Of a DNA stretch of 64,000 bases, positions 1-14,226 are shown one piece after another. The position numbers and the translations under genes were made by a program. The stretch is taken from contig PQWQ01000036.1 in assembly GCA_002943765.1 (NCBI GenBank), positions 233,501 to 297,500 on the forward strand, read 5' to 3'. Below the pieces are notes generated by a model that was not told the DNA's origin, did no database searches, and saw only the letters and a program-made list of their open reading frames with translations. Numbering within the stretch: the first letter of the stretch is position 1; each line of letters begins with the position of its first letter. The stretch comes from Psoroptes ovis (Eukaryota > Arthropoda > Arachnida > Sarcoptiformes > Psoroptidae).

Positions 1-1250
1 GCTTTATATGTTACATTGTATCAAAAACAGTATAGAATAAAACAGTTGAGTAAATAATATGTCTGGCCAACATTTGCGATTACCAATACTAATAATAAAT
101 TATTGAAAACGCATACAAAACACCTATTCTCATTTGGTAAATGTATTTTGATGATTCAAAATATTTTTCTGTTGTTTAATTTTAATGATGAAAACATCGT
201 ATGATAAAAAACAATGGTTTTCATTAAACAGCAGAAATAATTGTCAACAATTTTTTGATATTGTTTTGTGTTTGATGGCAATGAATTAATAATGGACCAT
301 TTTTCCAATTCATTTTGTATCATGTATTTTTAATAGGAAAATACCCGAAAATAAATGTTTGCTGTTCACCAAAAGAAATGTCATCGGTAAATAATAATTG
401 TAATGTTTCAATAATGATAAAATCATATCTAATGCTATCATTGTTTTTTGTTTGTTTGTTTCAATATTCACATAGATATCATTAATATACATTGACATTG
501 ATTATAATGTTTATAAGAAAAATTTGCCCAATATGGTTGTTGAATCTTGTGATTGCGCTTAAGCAAAACTGTTTACCACCAATACACACAAATGCATGCA
601 TCATCATCAATTCAATTTATCATTTTTGCTTCAAAATTCTATTATTTATTATTATTGTTGACGATGAATTGTCGGTGACGAACAAAAAATGATTCACATT
701 GAAAACGACAACAATTTTAGTATTAAAATATGTAGAAATATATCCATTTTTTTCATGAAGCAAATATTATTTATTCAAGTGCATTTGATTATAATCATTT
801 AATATAAATCATAGACACTCAAATACCTATTGCTGCTTTTTAATATTTAAATTTTGATGAAAACATTACAGCCACACATACCCTTATTGATAGTGAATAA
901 GTGATTCCAATTTCATACAGTTGTGGAGAGCCAAAATGAAAAAGAAAGAAAGAGGAAAAAAAATTCCATTAATAATAAATTTTATTAGAATTTCATATGA
1001 ATCTATGAATATAATGAAATATATTCACATTGAAATCACCTATACCATGTTGTGGAATGGAAATAATGGTGAAATACAAATATAAATCATGGTTGAGATT
1101 CACCAAAAAAAAAAATATATTCTCCAATGTATATTATTTTGACTTGAATAAATGAATTTAGTATACACATATTAAAAGCATAAATATGAAATTGAATTGT
1201 GAAAATATGAAAAAAAGAATGTGAAAATGAATTTGAATTTGCATATTGAA

Positions 1251-1289
<39 letters not shown>

Positions 1290-3004
1290 GAGTATATTAT
1301 ATCAAACACACAGGTTTTCATTCATTCATTCAATGCATTTTGGTTTCGATTGGAGAATTTTAGTGTGGAGAATTTCATGTTGGGCAACAAAAATATTCAA
1401 AGATGATGATGATCATTATCATTATGCATGTATGCAGCATTGTACTGTGTAAGCAATAGATAACATCATTATTATTATTATTATGATTATGATGCTTTGC
1501 GTTACATTTTTTCAATTACTATTTAAACATCAAAAGAAAAAATTTGAATGCTTCAAATCGTTTTTGGTGAAACCATTTTTTCATTAAAAAAATGTATTGA
1601 TTATTTTATATATTCTCTCCATGATGAAAAAAAAGATGAAGGTAAAAAATTGTTTTTGATATATATTTTTGAATAAGATTTTTTGTGATTACAAAAAAGC
1701 AAAAAAGCTTAAACATTTTTCATTCGAAATGAAATTTGGGTTAAATCTCAATTTTCAATATTTCTATTTTTTTATTCATTTTTTGCTGATTTTGAATTTT
1801 TCCAATTCAATGATTTCTTTTTTTATATTTGCTTATATTTTGAAAACAAACAAACAAATCTTTATCCATTCATATCATAAAATTATGTGCATTGCCATAA
1901 AGTATTGCTCGATAGCATGTCAATGAAATAATAAAAAAATATCCGATTGACAGATTATTATTATTATTGCTTTTATTATTATTGAAAAAACATTTCAAAA
2001 AAAAACATTTAAAAAACAAAAATGAAAAATCTTCCATTCAACCTAAACAATTGAGAAAATTTCGATGTGAAAAATCTGTTGCAAAATCGTGTATTGAATA
2101 TGGTCAAAATACTTTTTTTCGAGTATTGATTTCGATGATCATTTTTTATTTTCATTTTTTTTGACCAATAAAATAACCATAAGAATATGCAAGTGAGACA
2201 TGACCATTAGTGTTGGTCAAATTTTTTATTTTCATATTTATAACAGTGGTAAAATAGCACAAAATTTGATCATTATTTATGTTTAAATTTTAATTTCGAA
2301 TTTCGATGAAAATTCCTCAAATTATGATAAATGAATATGGTGTTCCTTTGCGATTATTTTAGAATGAAATTTTATTTGGAATTCCGATTTGAATTTTAAT
2401 ATCTCTGACACATGTGCACGCTTGTTTGTTTGATAATGAAACAATGGAATGGTAACATCTGTGAAGAATAATTTTGATCGAAATGAAATAATAGAAATGA
2501 TTCTTTGATTGTTTTTTTTTTTGTTGATTTTAAGGACTTTAAAATTTGCGCTCGATTAATGATCAAATGTAATGAAAATAGTTTATTTTTATTAATATTG
2601 ATCTTTGATCGATTCCGATATTTTCCTTTCGATTGTTCGAATGGAGAATTTATTTATTTAATTCTATTTTTTTTGAATTAAACAATTCAACATTTTGATT
2701 TGATTTATTCACATCTGGTCTATTATTATTGTTGTTCGGTCAAATACACACATCCACTAAATGATTATCGATTTGATTGATGACCATTTTTTCGAAGAAG
2801 AAAATTTCAAATCGTTTGAACTTTGATTTTGCAATTTTTTTGGGCAAAATATTTACCATTTTGTATTTGATTGATTGTCAATTTTCTTTTGTTTTCTATT
2901 TCATCGATTTGGTTTCGGTTTTTCGCTGTGAAACAAAATTATAAAACGAGAGAATTTGAAATCATTTTTTAAAATCAATTTAAAATGAGAATGAGAATAA
3001 CTTG
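1..3004. other. AT-rich gene-free stretch
   Basis: No open frame here has protein-like composition; those present are short and made of Ile, Asn, Lys, Phe and Tyr as expected from random AT-rich DNA. The stretch holds homopolymer runs and an ATT microsatellite (given separately). I see no RNA gene or recognisable element. Confidence 0.6.
1250..1290. repeat. (ATT)n microsatellite
   Basis: About thirteen uninterrupted TAT/ATT units. It creates artificial poly-Tyr and poly-Ile frames on the plus strand. A shorter ATT run lies at 1468-1483 and another, (ATT) around 26,150-26,175, sits inside an intron of the second LLTP-like gene. Confidence 0.9.
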
Positions 3005-3460
3005 AAAAATGGAAAAATTTTATTTTTTTGGGAATTTTTGAAAAAATTGAAAAAATCTTAGGCTATAGTACGTGGAAATTTTTCAAAAAATGGAAAAAAT
3101 CTAAGGCTATCCATCGATGAAATTTTTGAAAAAATCGAAAAAATCTAAAGCTATACATCGATGAAATTTTCGAAAATTTTGAAAAAATATAAGGCTATAG
3201 TACGTGGAAATTTTTCAAAAAATCGAAAAAATCTAAGGCTATCCATCGATGAAATTTTCGAAAAAATGGAAAAAATCTAAGGCTATCCATCGATGAAATT
3301 TTTGAAAATTTTGAAAAAATCTAAGGCTATCCATCGATGAAATTTTTGAAAAAATGGAAAAAATATAAGGCTATAGTACGTGGAAATTTTTCAAAAAATC
3401 GAAAAAATATAAAGCTATCCATCGATGAAATTTTCGAAAATTTTGAAAAAATATAAGGCT

Positions 3461-6400
3461 ATAGTACGTGGAAATTTTTCAAAAAATGGAAAAAATCTAA
3501 GGCTATACATCGATGAAATTTTCAAAAATTATGAAAAAAATATAAGATTATCCATCGATGAATTTTTCGAAAAAATCGAAAAAATCTAAGGCTATACATC
3601 GATGAAATTTTCAAAAATTATGAAAAAATATAAGGCTATAGTACGTGGAAATTTTTCAAAAAATGGAAAAAATCTAAGGCTATCCATCGATGAAATTTTT
3701 GAAAAAATCGAAAAAATCTAAGGCTATACATCGATGAAATTTTCAAAAATTATGAAAAAATATAAGGCTATCCATCGATGAAATTTTCGAAAATTTTGAA
3801 AAAATCTAAGGCTATCCATCGATGAAATTTTCGAAAAAATCGAAAAAATATAAGGCTATAGTACGTGGAAATTTTTCAAAAAATCGAAAAAATCTAAGGC
3901 TATCCATCGATGAAATTTTTGAAAAAATCGAAAAAATCTAAGGCTATCCATCGATGAAATTTTTGAAAAAATGGAAAAAATATAAGGCTATAGTACGTGG
4001 AAATTTTTCAAAAAATCGAAAAAATCTAAGGCTATCCATCGATGAAATTTTTGAAAAAATGGAAAAAATATAAGGCTATAGTACGTGGAAATTTTTCAAA
4101 AAATCGAAAAAATCTAAGGCTATCCATCGATGAAATTTTCGAAAATTTTGAAAAAATATAAGGCTATAGTACGTGGAAATTTTTCAAAAAATGGAAAAAA
4201 TCTAAGGCTATACATCGATGAAATTTTCAAAAATTATGAAAAAAATATAAGATTATCCATCGATGAATTTTTCGAAAAAATCGAAAAAATCTAAGGCTAT
4301 ACATCGATGAAATTTTCAAAAATTATGAAAAAATATAAGGCTATAGTACGTGGAAATTTTTCAAAAAATGGAAAAAATCTAAGGCTATCCATCGATGAAA
4401 TTTTTGAAAATTTTGAAAAAATCTAAGGCTATCCATCGATGAAATTTTCGAAAATTTTGAAAGAATATAAGGCTATAGTACGTGGAAATTTTTCAAAAAA
4501 TCGAAAAAATATAAGGCTATCCATCGATGAAATTTTTGAAAATTTTGAAAAAATCTAAGGCTATCCATCGATGAAATTTTCGAAAATTTTGAAAAAATAT
4601 AAGGCTATAGTACGTGGAAATTTTTCAAAAAATGGAAAAAATCTAAGGCTATCCATCGATGAAATTTTCGAAAATTTTGAAAAAATATAAGGCTATAGTA
4701 CGTGGAAATTTTTCAAAAAATGGAAAAAATCTAAGGCTATCCATCGATGAAATTTTTGAAAAAATCGAAAAAATCTAAGGCTATAGTACGTGGAAATTTT
4801 TCAAAAAATCGAAAAAATCTAAGGCTATCCATCGATGAAATTTTTGAAAAAATGGAAAAAATATAAGGCTATAGTACGTGGAAATTTTTCAAAAAATCGA
4901 AAAAATCTAAGGCTATCCATCGATGAAATTTTCGAAAAAATGGAAAAAATCTAAGGCTATCCATCGATGAAATTTTTGAAAATTTTGAAAAAATCTAAGG
5001 CTATCCATCGATGAAATTTTTGAAAAAATCGAAAAAATCTAAGGCTATCCATCGATGAAATTTTTGAAAAAATCGAAAAAATCTAAGGCTATCCATCGAT
5101 GAAATTTTTGAAAAAATGGAAAAAATATAAGGCTATAGTACGTGGAAATTTTTCAAAAAATCGAAAAAATCTAAGGCTATCCATCGATGAAATTTTTGAA
5201 AAAATGGAAAAAATATAAGGCTATAGTACGTGGAAATTTTTCAAAAAATGGAAAAAATCTAAGGCTATACATCGATGAAATTTTCAAAAATTATGAAAAA
5301 AATATAAGATTATCCATCGATGAATTTTTCGAAAAAATCGAAAAAATCTAAGGCTATACATCGATGAAATTTTCAAAAATTATGAAAAAATATAAGGCTA
5401 TAGTACGTGGAAATTTTTCAAAAAATGGAAAAAATCTAAGGCTATCCATCGATGAAATTTTTGAAAAAATCGAAAAAATCTAAGGCTATACATCGATGAA
5501 ATTTTCAAAAATTATGAAAAAATATAAGGCTATCCATCGATGAAATTTTCGAAAATTTTGAAAAAATCTAAGGCTATCCATCGATGAAATTTTCGAAAAA
5601 ATCGAAAAAATATAAGGCTATAGTACGTGGAAATTTTTCAAAAAATCGAAAAAATCTAAGGCTATCCATCGATGAAATTTTTGAAAAAATCGAAAAAATC
5701 TAAGGCTATCCATCGATGAAATTTTTGAAAAAATGGAAAAAATATAAGGCTATAGTACGTGGAAATTTTTCAAAAAATCGAAAAAATCTAAGGCTATCCA
5801 TCGATGAAATTTTTGAAAAAATGGAAAAAATATAAGGCTATAGTACGTGGAAATTTTTCAAAAAATCGAAAAAATCTAAGGCTATCCATCGATGAAATTT
5901 TCGAAAATTTTGAAAAAATATAAGGCTATAGTACGTGGAAATTTTTCAAAAAATGGAAAAAATCTAAGGCTATACATCGATGAAATTTTCAAAAATTATG
6001 AAAAAAATATAAGATTATCCATCGATGAATTTTTCGAAAAAATCGAAAAAATCTAAGGCTATACATCGATGAAATTTTCAAAAATTATGAAAAAATATAA
6101 GGCTATAGTACGTGGAAATTTTTCAAAAAATGGAAAAAATCTAAGGCTATCCATCGATGAAATTTTTGAAAATTTTGAAAAAATCTAAGGCTATCCATCG
6201 ATGAAATTTTCGAAAATTTTGAAAGAATATAAGGCTATAGTACGTGGAAATTTTTCAAAAAATCGAAAAAATATAAGGCTATCCATCGATGAAATTTTTG
6301 AAAATTTTGAAAAAATCTAAGGCTATCCATCGATGAAATTTTCGAAAATTTTGAAAAAATATAAGGCTATAGTACGTGGAAATTTTTCAAAAAATGGAAA

Positions 6401-7005
6401 AAATCTAAGGCTATCCATCGATGAAATTTTCGAAAATTTTGAAAAAATATAAGGCTATAGTACGTGGAAATTTTTCAAAAAATGGAAAAAATCTAAGGCT
6501 ATCCATCGATGAAATTTTTGAAAAAATCGAAAAAATCTAAGGCTATAGTACGTGGAAATTTTTCAAAAAATCGAAAAAATCTAAGGCTATCCATCGATGA
6601 AATTTTTGAAAAAATGGAAAAAATATAAGGCTATAGTACGTGGAAATTTTTCAAAAAATCGAAAAAATCTAAGGCTATCCATCGATGAAATTTTCGAAAA
6701 AATGGAAAAAATCTAAGGCTATCCATCGATGAAATTTTTGAAAATTTTGAAAAAATCTAAGGCTATCCATCGATGAAATTTTTGAAAAAATCGAAAAAAT
6801 CTAAGGCTATCCATCGATGAAATTTTTCAAAAAATCGAAAAAATCTAAGGCTATCCATCGATGAAATTTTTGAAAAAATGGAAAAAATATAAGGCTATAG
6901 TACGTGGAAATTTTTCAAAAAATCGAAAAAATCTAAGGCTATCCATCGATGAAATTTTTGAAAAAATGGAAAAAATATAAGGCTATAGTACGTGGAAATT
7001 TTTCA
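3461..7005. repeat. Two-copy higher-order repeat, about 1.76 kb (40 monomers)
   Basis: Marker variants recur at the same offset. The rare ATAAGATTATCC variant is at about 3541 and 5305, and the GAAAGAATAT variant is at 4459 and 6221, offsets of about 1762-1764 bases. Long stretches compared by eye (for example 3661-3860 against 5424-5620) are identical; one difference I noted is a TTTTTC/TTTTTG change near 6829. The match starts near 3461/5222 and is lost near 7005. Within each copy a shorter offset of about 705 bases (16 monomers) also relates blocks (3541/4247, 5305/6010). Confidence 0.85.
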
Positions 7006-7129
7006 AAAAATCGAAAAAATCTAAGGCTATCCATCGATGAAATTTTCGAAAAAATCGAAAAAATCTAAGGCTATCCATCGATGAATTTTTCGAAAAAATC
7101 GAAAAAATCTAAGGCTATACATCGATGAA

Positions 7130-8400
7130 ATTTTCAAAAATTATGAAAAAATATAAGGCTATAGTACGTGGAAATTTTTCAAAAAATGGAAAAAATCTAA
7201 GGCTATCCATCGATGAAATTTTTGAAAAAATCGAAAAAATCTAAAGCTATACATCGATGAAATTTTCGAAAATTTTGAAAAAATATAAGGCTATAGTACG
7301 TGGAAATTTTTCAAAAAATGGAAAAAATCTAAGGCTATCCATCGATGAAATTTTCGAAAAAATCGAAAAAATCTAAGGCTATACATCGATGAAATTTTCA
7401 AAAATTATGAAAAAAATATAAGGCTATCCATCGATGAAATTTTTGAAAAAATCGAAAAAATCTAAAGCTATACATCGATGAAATTTTCGAAAATTTTGAA
7501 AAAATATAAGGCTATAGTACGTGGAAATTTTTCAAAAAATGGAAAAAATATTAGGCTATCCATCGATGAAATTTTCGAAAATTTTGAAAAAATATAAGGC
7601 TTTAGTACGTGGAAATTTTTCAAAAAATGGAAAAAATATTAGGCTATCCATCGATGAAATTTTTGAAAAAATCGAAAAAATCTAAAGCTATACATCGATG
7701 AAATTTTCGAAAATTTTGAAAAAATATAAGGCTATAGTACGTGGAAATTTTTCAAAAAATGGAAAAAATCTAAGGCTATCCATCGATGAAATTTTTGAAA
7801 AAATCGAAAAAATCTAAAGCTATACATCGATGAAATTTTCGAAAATTTTGAAAAAATATAAGGCTATAGTACGTGGAAATTTTTCAAAAAATGGAAAAAA
7901 TCTAAGGCTATCCATCGATGAAATTTTCGAAAAAATCGAAAAAATCTAAGGCTATACATCGATGAAATTTTCAAAAATTATGAAAAAAATATAAGGCTAT
8001 CCATCGATGAATTTTTCGAAAAAATCGAAAAAATCTAAAGCTATACATCGATGAAATTTTCGAAAATTTTGAAAAAATATAAGGCTATAGTACGTGGAAA
8101 TTTTTCAAAAAATGGAAAAAATCTAAGGCTATCCATCGATGAAATTTTTGAAAAAATCGAAAAAATCTAAAGCTATACATCGATGAAATTTTCGAAAATT
8201 TTGAAAAAATATAAGGCTATAGTACGTGGAAATTTTTCAAAAAATGGAAAAAATATTAGGCTATCCATCGATGAAATTTTCGAAAATTTTGAAAAAATAT
8301 AAGGCTTTAGTACGTGGAAATTTTTCAAAAAATGGAAAAAATATTAGGCTATCCATCGATGAAATTTTCGAAAATTTTGAAAAAATCTAAGGCTTTAGTA
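7130..8400. repeat. Short-period higher-order block (about 132 bases)
   Basis: In the last 1.3 kb of the array the monomer order changes to a three-monomer cycle. The marker TAAAGCTATACATCG is seen at about 7243, 7460, 7683, 7815, 8036 and 8169; neighbouring spacings of 132-133 bases equal three monomers and the others are multiples of the 44-base unit. This block also carries TTAGGCTAT and GGCTTTAG variants absent from the first 4 kb. Confidence 0.75.
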
Positions 8401-8475
8401 CGCGGAAATTTTTGAAAAAATGGAAAAAATCTAAGGCTATAAAATTGAAAAAATTTCCACGTATAGCCTTAGATT

Positions 8476-11400
8476 GTTTCAAAATTTTTTAGAAAATCGA
8501 AATAATGTATGACTATTTTCTTTTCATTTAAATTTGAAACCGGAACAAAAGCACCGAGTCTGTTGACAGGTTAATTTATTTTGAGTAAACAATATTTGAC
8601 ATTTCAACATTATTTCACCCAAAAAGCATCTTATCATTGAAATCAATTGATTTGGAAATTTAAAATTAAGATTTTTCAGTTACATCATGGCAGCAAAAAG
8701 TGAAATTAAAAATTTGGAAGCTTAAAATTGATTTTCAATTGATTGAACTTTAAATCAGAAAATAAATAGTTAAAAGAAATGATAATTACAATTCTGGTTA
8801 ATATAAAATCAATAATGAAAATCAACTATTCTTATGGAAAATTTTCGCTTCAATAAATTTACGAAATGAATTTTTTCACTTTGATTTCATTTTTGATTTA
8901 TCAAGAAAAATTATCTCATGTGAAGATTTGAAAGACTTGGATTCTATTTCGGCTCGAATTTAATTCAATTGCATTAATATTCTCATATTTTCCTTTTTAA
9001 TTTTCTTTGAATTTACTCTTTGATTTTCTATTGATGCAAATCATACAAAAAGCAAATGTAAAAGTTTGTATTCATTTCAGTTTTTATTTTGTTTGTTTAT
9101 TTTCTAATTCGAGAATTATTCAGAATGGCAAAAACTGGTTTCAAAATGGAAATCGATTTCTAATTTTTTTTTTTTTTTTTTTTGGTATTTTTAATAAAAA
9201 AAAATTTCAATTTTTCTTCATTAAACTATAATTTTTATCGAAAAACGAAAATTGCTCAGGTTCATCTCATTTTGAAAATTTGCAATTTGGCATCGAAGAA
9301 AAAATTATTGAATGTAATCTTTGCATAATTTATATTATTTTTGCTTCTTTGAAAAAATTCCATTTTTTATCCGAACCAATTGAATACATTGAATCATTAT
9401 TTTTCAATTCAGACATATATTTTTATTCACAAAAGAATGAATTTTTGATCGAATCAAATTCTCATTATAAATCAGTTGTTAGATCTGTAAATTTTATTTT
9501 TAGTTATGTGTGTCCGTAATGCGATATCAAAAAATGTGTGCCTCTCTGTGTGCTGCAATGTTTTACTCGAGCCCAAAATTAGAATTAGATTCATACATGT
9601 CTGTGTGCCTATGTATGTGTGTATGTCTGTGTGCAGAATGGTGTTAAAATGAGAACGAAAAAAATGCATAATTGCAATTTCACAGCAAGTGAATTATAAT
9701 AATGGATTCATGAATTTCGCAGTGATTTATTTTTTACTAGAAACTTTTATCATCGTTTGCAATTGAAACAACTGGACACCATTTTCATTACAATAAAAAT
9801 TCACATGAATTATTCAAAATTTTATTCGCTGGTCTGTCATTGAATGAGCATTTGATTTTGATAATCAATGAATTTTAATGATTAATTTGCGTTTATGAAA
9901 ATAATTTTCAATTAATTACTTTTCACTAATACGATTATTCCATTTACTCACACATTTTCTCAATTTCATTGATCATTTCAGAGATGATTAATTTTTGAAA
10001 ATCTGAAAACTTTGAAAAAAAAATTGAATTACGATCCGATTTTCGAATGAAATCAAAATCGGATTCTAATGGACATTCAATTCAAGATTATTTTATGAAA
10101 AGAAGATTTAATTTCCACATTTCGAAATCAAATTGAATTGATTGTTCAAAATAATCTGTATTTACATTTGTATGAGCAGAGTTGTGTAGGGAAGCTCAAA
10201 TTTAAATCCTGTTCCTCATATCGGCCATCTTCCGTTTGTTTGTTTTGATCATTCCATAAATAACGTCTCATTGATCCTCGATCATTTCAGAGAAAATAAT
10301 GGAAATAAATTTGGAGAATACAGTCATGTTGGTTAGTTAATGGTCTTTTCAGTTGATCAACAACAGAATCTTTTTGACAAAACAAAACAACAAACCAAAT
10401 CTTTTTTGTTTTTGGTTCTGAGTATTACTATGATTATTGTTATTAACTATGAAATTTTTCATATTAACTTTTGTCATAATAACTAATAATAATAAAACAA
10501 ATATGATGTCATAACATTGTTATTAGCCGCCATTTTTTGCACAATCTTTGCAACAATATATTCTTTTCTATTTGATTCTTGCAGCCCAAAATTAAAAATA
10601 ATCTTTATTTATGAGAAAAATTTTTCTTTTTCTTTTTCTATTTTTTTGCATCTTCATATGTTACATTTCATAAATAGACATTACATTTGAAAAAATCCTA
10701 AATAATGACAATACAAACACTAATTAATTTGGCCTAAATTTTTTTCTCTAAATTCTGACATTTTAAATCCTTTATTTTATTTAATATTACATATTACATA
10801 TTATATTCAATAAATGATCAATTTCCAATTCCATCTCTCTTTCATTTGACACAATTTTCATTCGTTTTTTTGGGGTAAAGGCAAAATAAATTTTTTAAAA
10901 GATGAAATTCCCGTAAAGTTTTATTTTCAAAAATTCAACCATAAATATAAAATCTAATCTGATTCGATTGGAAATTCGATTTGTGATTTGTTTGATGTTT
11001 TAAATGGAAAATGGAAAAACATCAAAAACATTGAAATTATACCTTTTTCTTTAAACTCTGACGAAAAAAAATTGCTGTCAAAAACAAGAGCATAAACACA
11101 GAGAGATTGTCAAAAACGTTTGAATCGATCGCTGCTGATAAATGAGAAAAGGAAAACATATTCGATAATCGATTGTTGCCAAATTCTTCAAAGAAAAGGA
11201 GAACAGAAATCGATTTTGTTTCAAAATCATTGATTTGATGGGAATCGTATTTGGATAAATTCAATTTGATCATTATTTTTATTGTCAAAAATGGTTTGAT
11301 GCCTATTTTCCATAAAAATGGAAATGTTCAAATTTTTAATCTTAAAGTTAATAATTTTCTTATGATGCTAATAATAATGTGAATGTGCAAGTAATGAGCA

Positions 11401-14226
11401 GTAATATTTGCACAAATTCTTATCGTTTCGTTTTTCAGTCTTCTTTTGTTTTTGATTAAATTAAAAAATAAAACTTTGCTTAAACGAAATGATGGCAACA
11501 AATTTTCCATAATGATTATACTTCTTTTTGAATTTGATCAAACAAGCAGCAAATCAAGAGAATGATTATTGCATTTCATTTGATAAAATTGATGAAGATA
11601 ATAATAATCATAATTAAAATAATCATTTTCCATGACAATTTTTGCATTCACTAATCTTAATTAACATTTTTACCAGTTGATATTTGCAGAGAATAAATTG
11701 AAAGTAAGTCATACTGGCTATTAAGGAGAATAACCGATTTTCTAATGAATATGGAACATCATTAAAGATAACAGTTATCAAATGGATCACATTAAATATT
11801 TGTATGTAGATGAATGCATTCAAATATATCAATAATATCGAATGTTGTTCAAAGACCAGCAACATTCACAGTAATCACAAATAAGAGTTTTCATCAACAA
11901 AATACAAAATTCATAAGATATTATGAATTTGATCAAATGAATAAAATGCATGTTTTCAATATAATAATAATAATAATATTCAAACATTGAGACATAGAAG
12001 AATTCCATTCAAATAATAAACTTGGCTTACATCATTTACATTATTCTACTAATAATAATCATCATCATCCGCATCGCTGGTATTTATTTGTTTATTTTGC
12101 TTTCAGTGCAATATGATTGCATCTTTATATATTTTCCATTTTGCTACAAACACAATGGAATTATGATTGAAAATAGAAGAATGGCACAATTGCAATCGCA
12201 AAAAAATAGAATCTAACCAACAAACAGCATCATCATTCACATCATTTTCCATTTTCAATGAAAGTGAAAAAAGAGAGCATGGAAATCTAAATGACATTTT
12301 CATTTAGAGTGATGATGATAATAATAATCATTTACACAGCATAATGACAATAATAATAATGTTTAATATTAATACATGAATTTTTACTTTATTATTTTTG
12401 TCATTTTGCTACATTTATTCATTTCATTTCTTTTTTTTTCCATTTATTCACTCATCATCATCATGAAAGCCACAATAAAATCATCACTATTTCTTTTTTG
12501 CTCTTTTCAATGTGGGTGTGTAAGGTAATTGGAATTGAATGCAGAGTGTCAACCGAAAATATGACAAAAACACAAATGGGCGTACAAATATTTGTGGCTT
12601 TCTGACTGTCAACAACCGTCAAAATGGTCATCACTTTTAATAAGCAACAAATGCAAATTTCGATTGTCAATGGAATTGCAGCAATCGGGGACAAAAAACA
12701 GTGTTTATGACAATTCAAAATCTCATAAGAATTTTATAAAATTAACTATTTATTAAATGACAAAACAAAATTCATTTCTAATTATTAATGACATTTTATT
12801 TTTTTGAATCACGTACTTTTTGTTGATTTAAAAAAATCATTCTTTTTTTGCTGAATTTCATTAAAAAGATTTGATTTTGATGGTGGGATTATTGATAATA
12901 TTTGATTTATTCGATTCTTGAAATGAATCATCTATTTGATTCCATTCATTATCATATCATAGTTTATTAATGTTGACATTTTTTATAATGTATCATTGAA
13001 GTTTGCAGACATTAAGTAAACAAAAGAAAAATCTCAACAGAAAGTGATACACTTGGCAACAATCACACAAAAAAATGATGTATGAAGTACGTGCGTTTGT
13101 ATCATTAATGAAAGATTATCATTTCAGAGATATTTCAAAAACTTTTGTTTTGCTTAACGATGTGATTAATCAATGCAATTTACTGTGCAAATTCTTTCTG
13201 ATAGTCGTTGTTCCATAGATTTGATGGATGAGTGTATTCTATTTTTTCTCCTATCAAAATCCAAAAGTGTTTGATGGCAAAAATGATAATCGAAACTATT
13301 TAAACATTGAATTTAATTTAGATTTTCACCATTCAGATTATTTAGAATGAAAACAAACAATTTAAGAGCAAAATTCAATTTGGTTTATTCAGAGTATAAA
13401 ACATCAGATGTAAAGCACGAAATATTCACAAAATCATTATCATGCAGCAACATAAGTCAATTTATCAATTTTGAAAGTGACTAACTTTTGTTTAGTTGCC
13501 ATTTGAATTTTGATTCAAAATTCATTTGATATCGATTTTTTCAACTTTGTAAATCATTTTAGTTCTCTACAAAACATCATCATAGGTCATTGAATCGTTT
13601 GGCTGCTGAATCGTGTTTTAGTGAAATGGTTTGCCATAATCATTAATTATCAAATTTATAAAATAACTGAAACGTACCAATTTAATTTAGTTTTACAATC
13701 GAATTTTCGCCAAAAACTAAGAATTAATGGCCCAATTTTTTTTCGTTTTTTTTTATTAAAAAGAAATTGCTATGAGAAAAGTGAATCCAAATGACAAAAA
13801 TTCATAGATTGCATTCAATGTTTTCGTGTTAAGAATTGTTTCATTTATTACTTATAACTAACAACAAAAAAATCACAGAAAAAAATGTGATGCTGTTTTA
13901 AATGAATGTTATGATGAACAACAAACAAAAAATATAAGGTGAAATAAACTTTTGCAAAAGTTTTTCAATCAGTGATTGATTAATTCATTTTTTTCAATTT
14001 TCATGACATTTTTCAAGCTCCGTCTTTTCCTAAATGCATCCAGTTATGAAGAATCCAAATTATTTACCTCTTTAATTGATCCAGCGAAAATTAATTGCAA
14101 AAATATTTCATGTCAAGCAAAAAAAGAAAAATTTATTTTTACAAGTTTTTTTCTCATAGAATCAATGATAAAAATTGATTGAAAATTTACATTGAATGAA
14201 ATATGAAACGTATATCGATTAGGCTT
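8476..14226. other. AT-rich intergenic desert
   Basis: No supportable gene on either strand. There is a T run of about 20 bases near 9162-9183 and a TG-rich stretch around 9595-9640. The open frames (for example minus 11037-11288, minus 12461-12718) lack conserved-looking motifs, splice partners or normal amino-acid composition. The right edge is the 3' side of the first LLTP-like gene. Confidence 0.6.

Larger units (their letters stand above)
3005..8475. repeat. 44-base satellite array, about 120 monomers
   Basis: Monomers follow each other at exactly 44 bases (for example the GCTAT core at 3062, 3106 and 3150), with rare one-base changes in the A runs. Each monomer has a variable core and a shared tail of A tracts. 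The two main core types are TCCATCGATGAAATTTT and AGTACGTGGAAATTTTT; minor types carry TACATCGATG or GATTATCC. Type order is not random: it forms higher-order repeats (separate entry). The first copies (3005-3060) are degenerate and the last copy ends in an inverted fragment at about 8436-8475. No open frame survives. Known satellites of this kind are heterochromatic or centromere-linked; that role here is inference. Confidence 0.97.

Noticed and set aside
1221..1452. Two small plus-strand frames with poly-Tyr and poly-Ile
   Set aside because: They are readings of an ATT microsatellite and have no other coding sign.
3005..8475. CRISPR-like repeat array
   Set aside because: There are no unique spacers: every 44-base unit is a variant of the same sequence, directly abutting, in a eukaryotic genome. 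It is a satellite.
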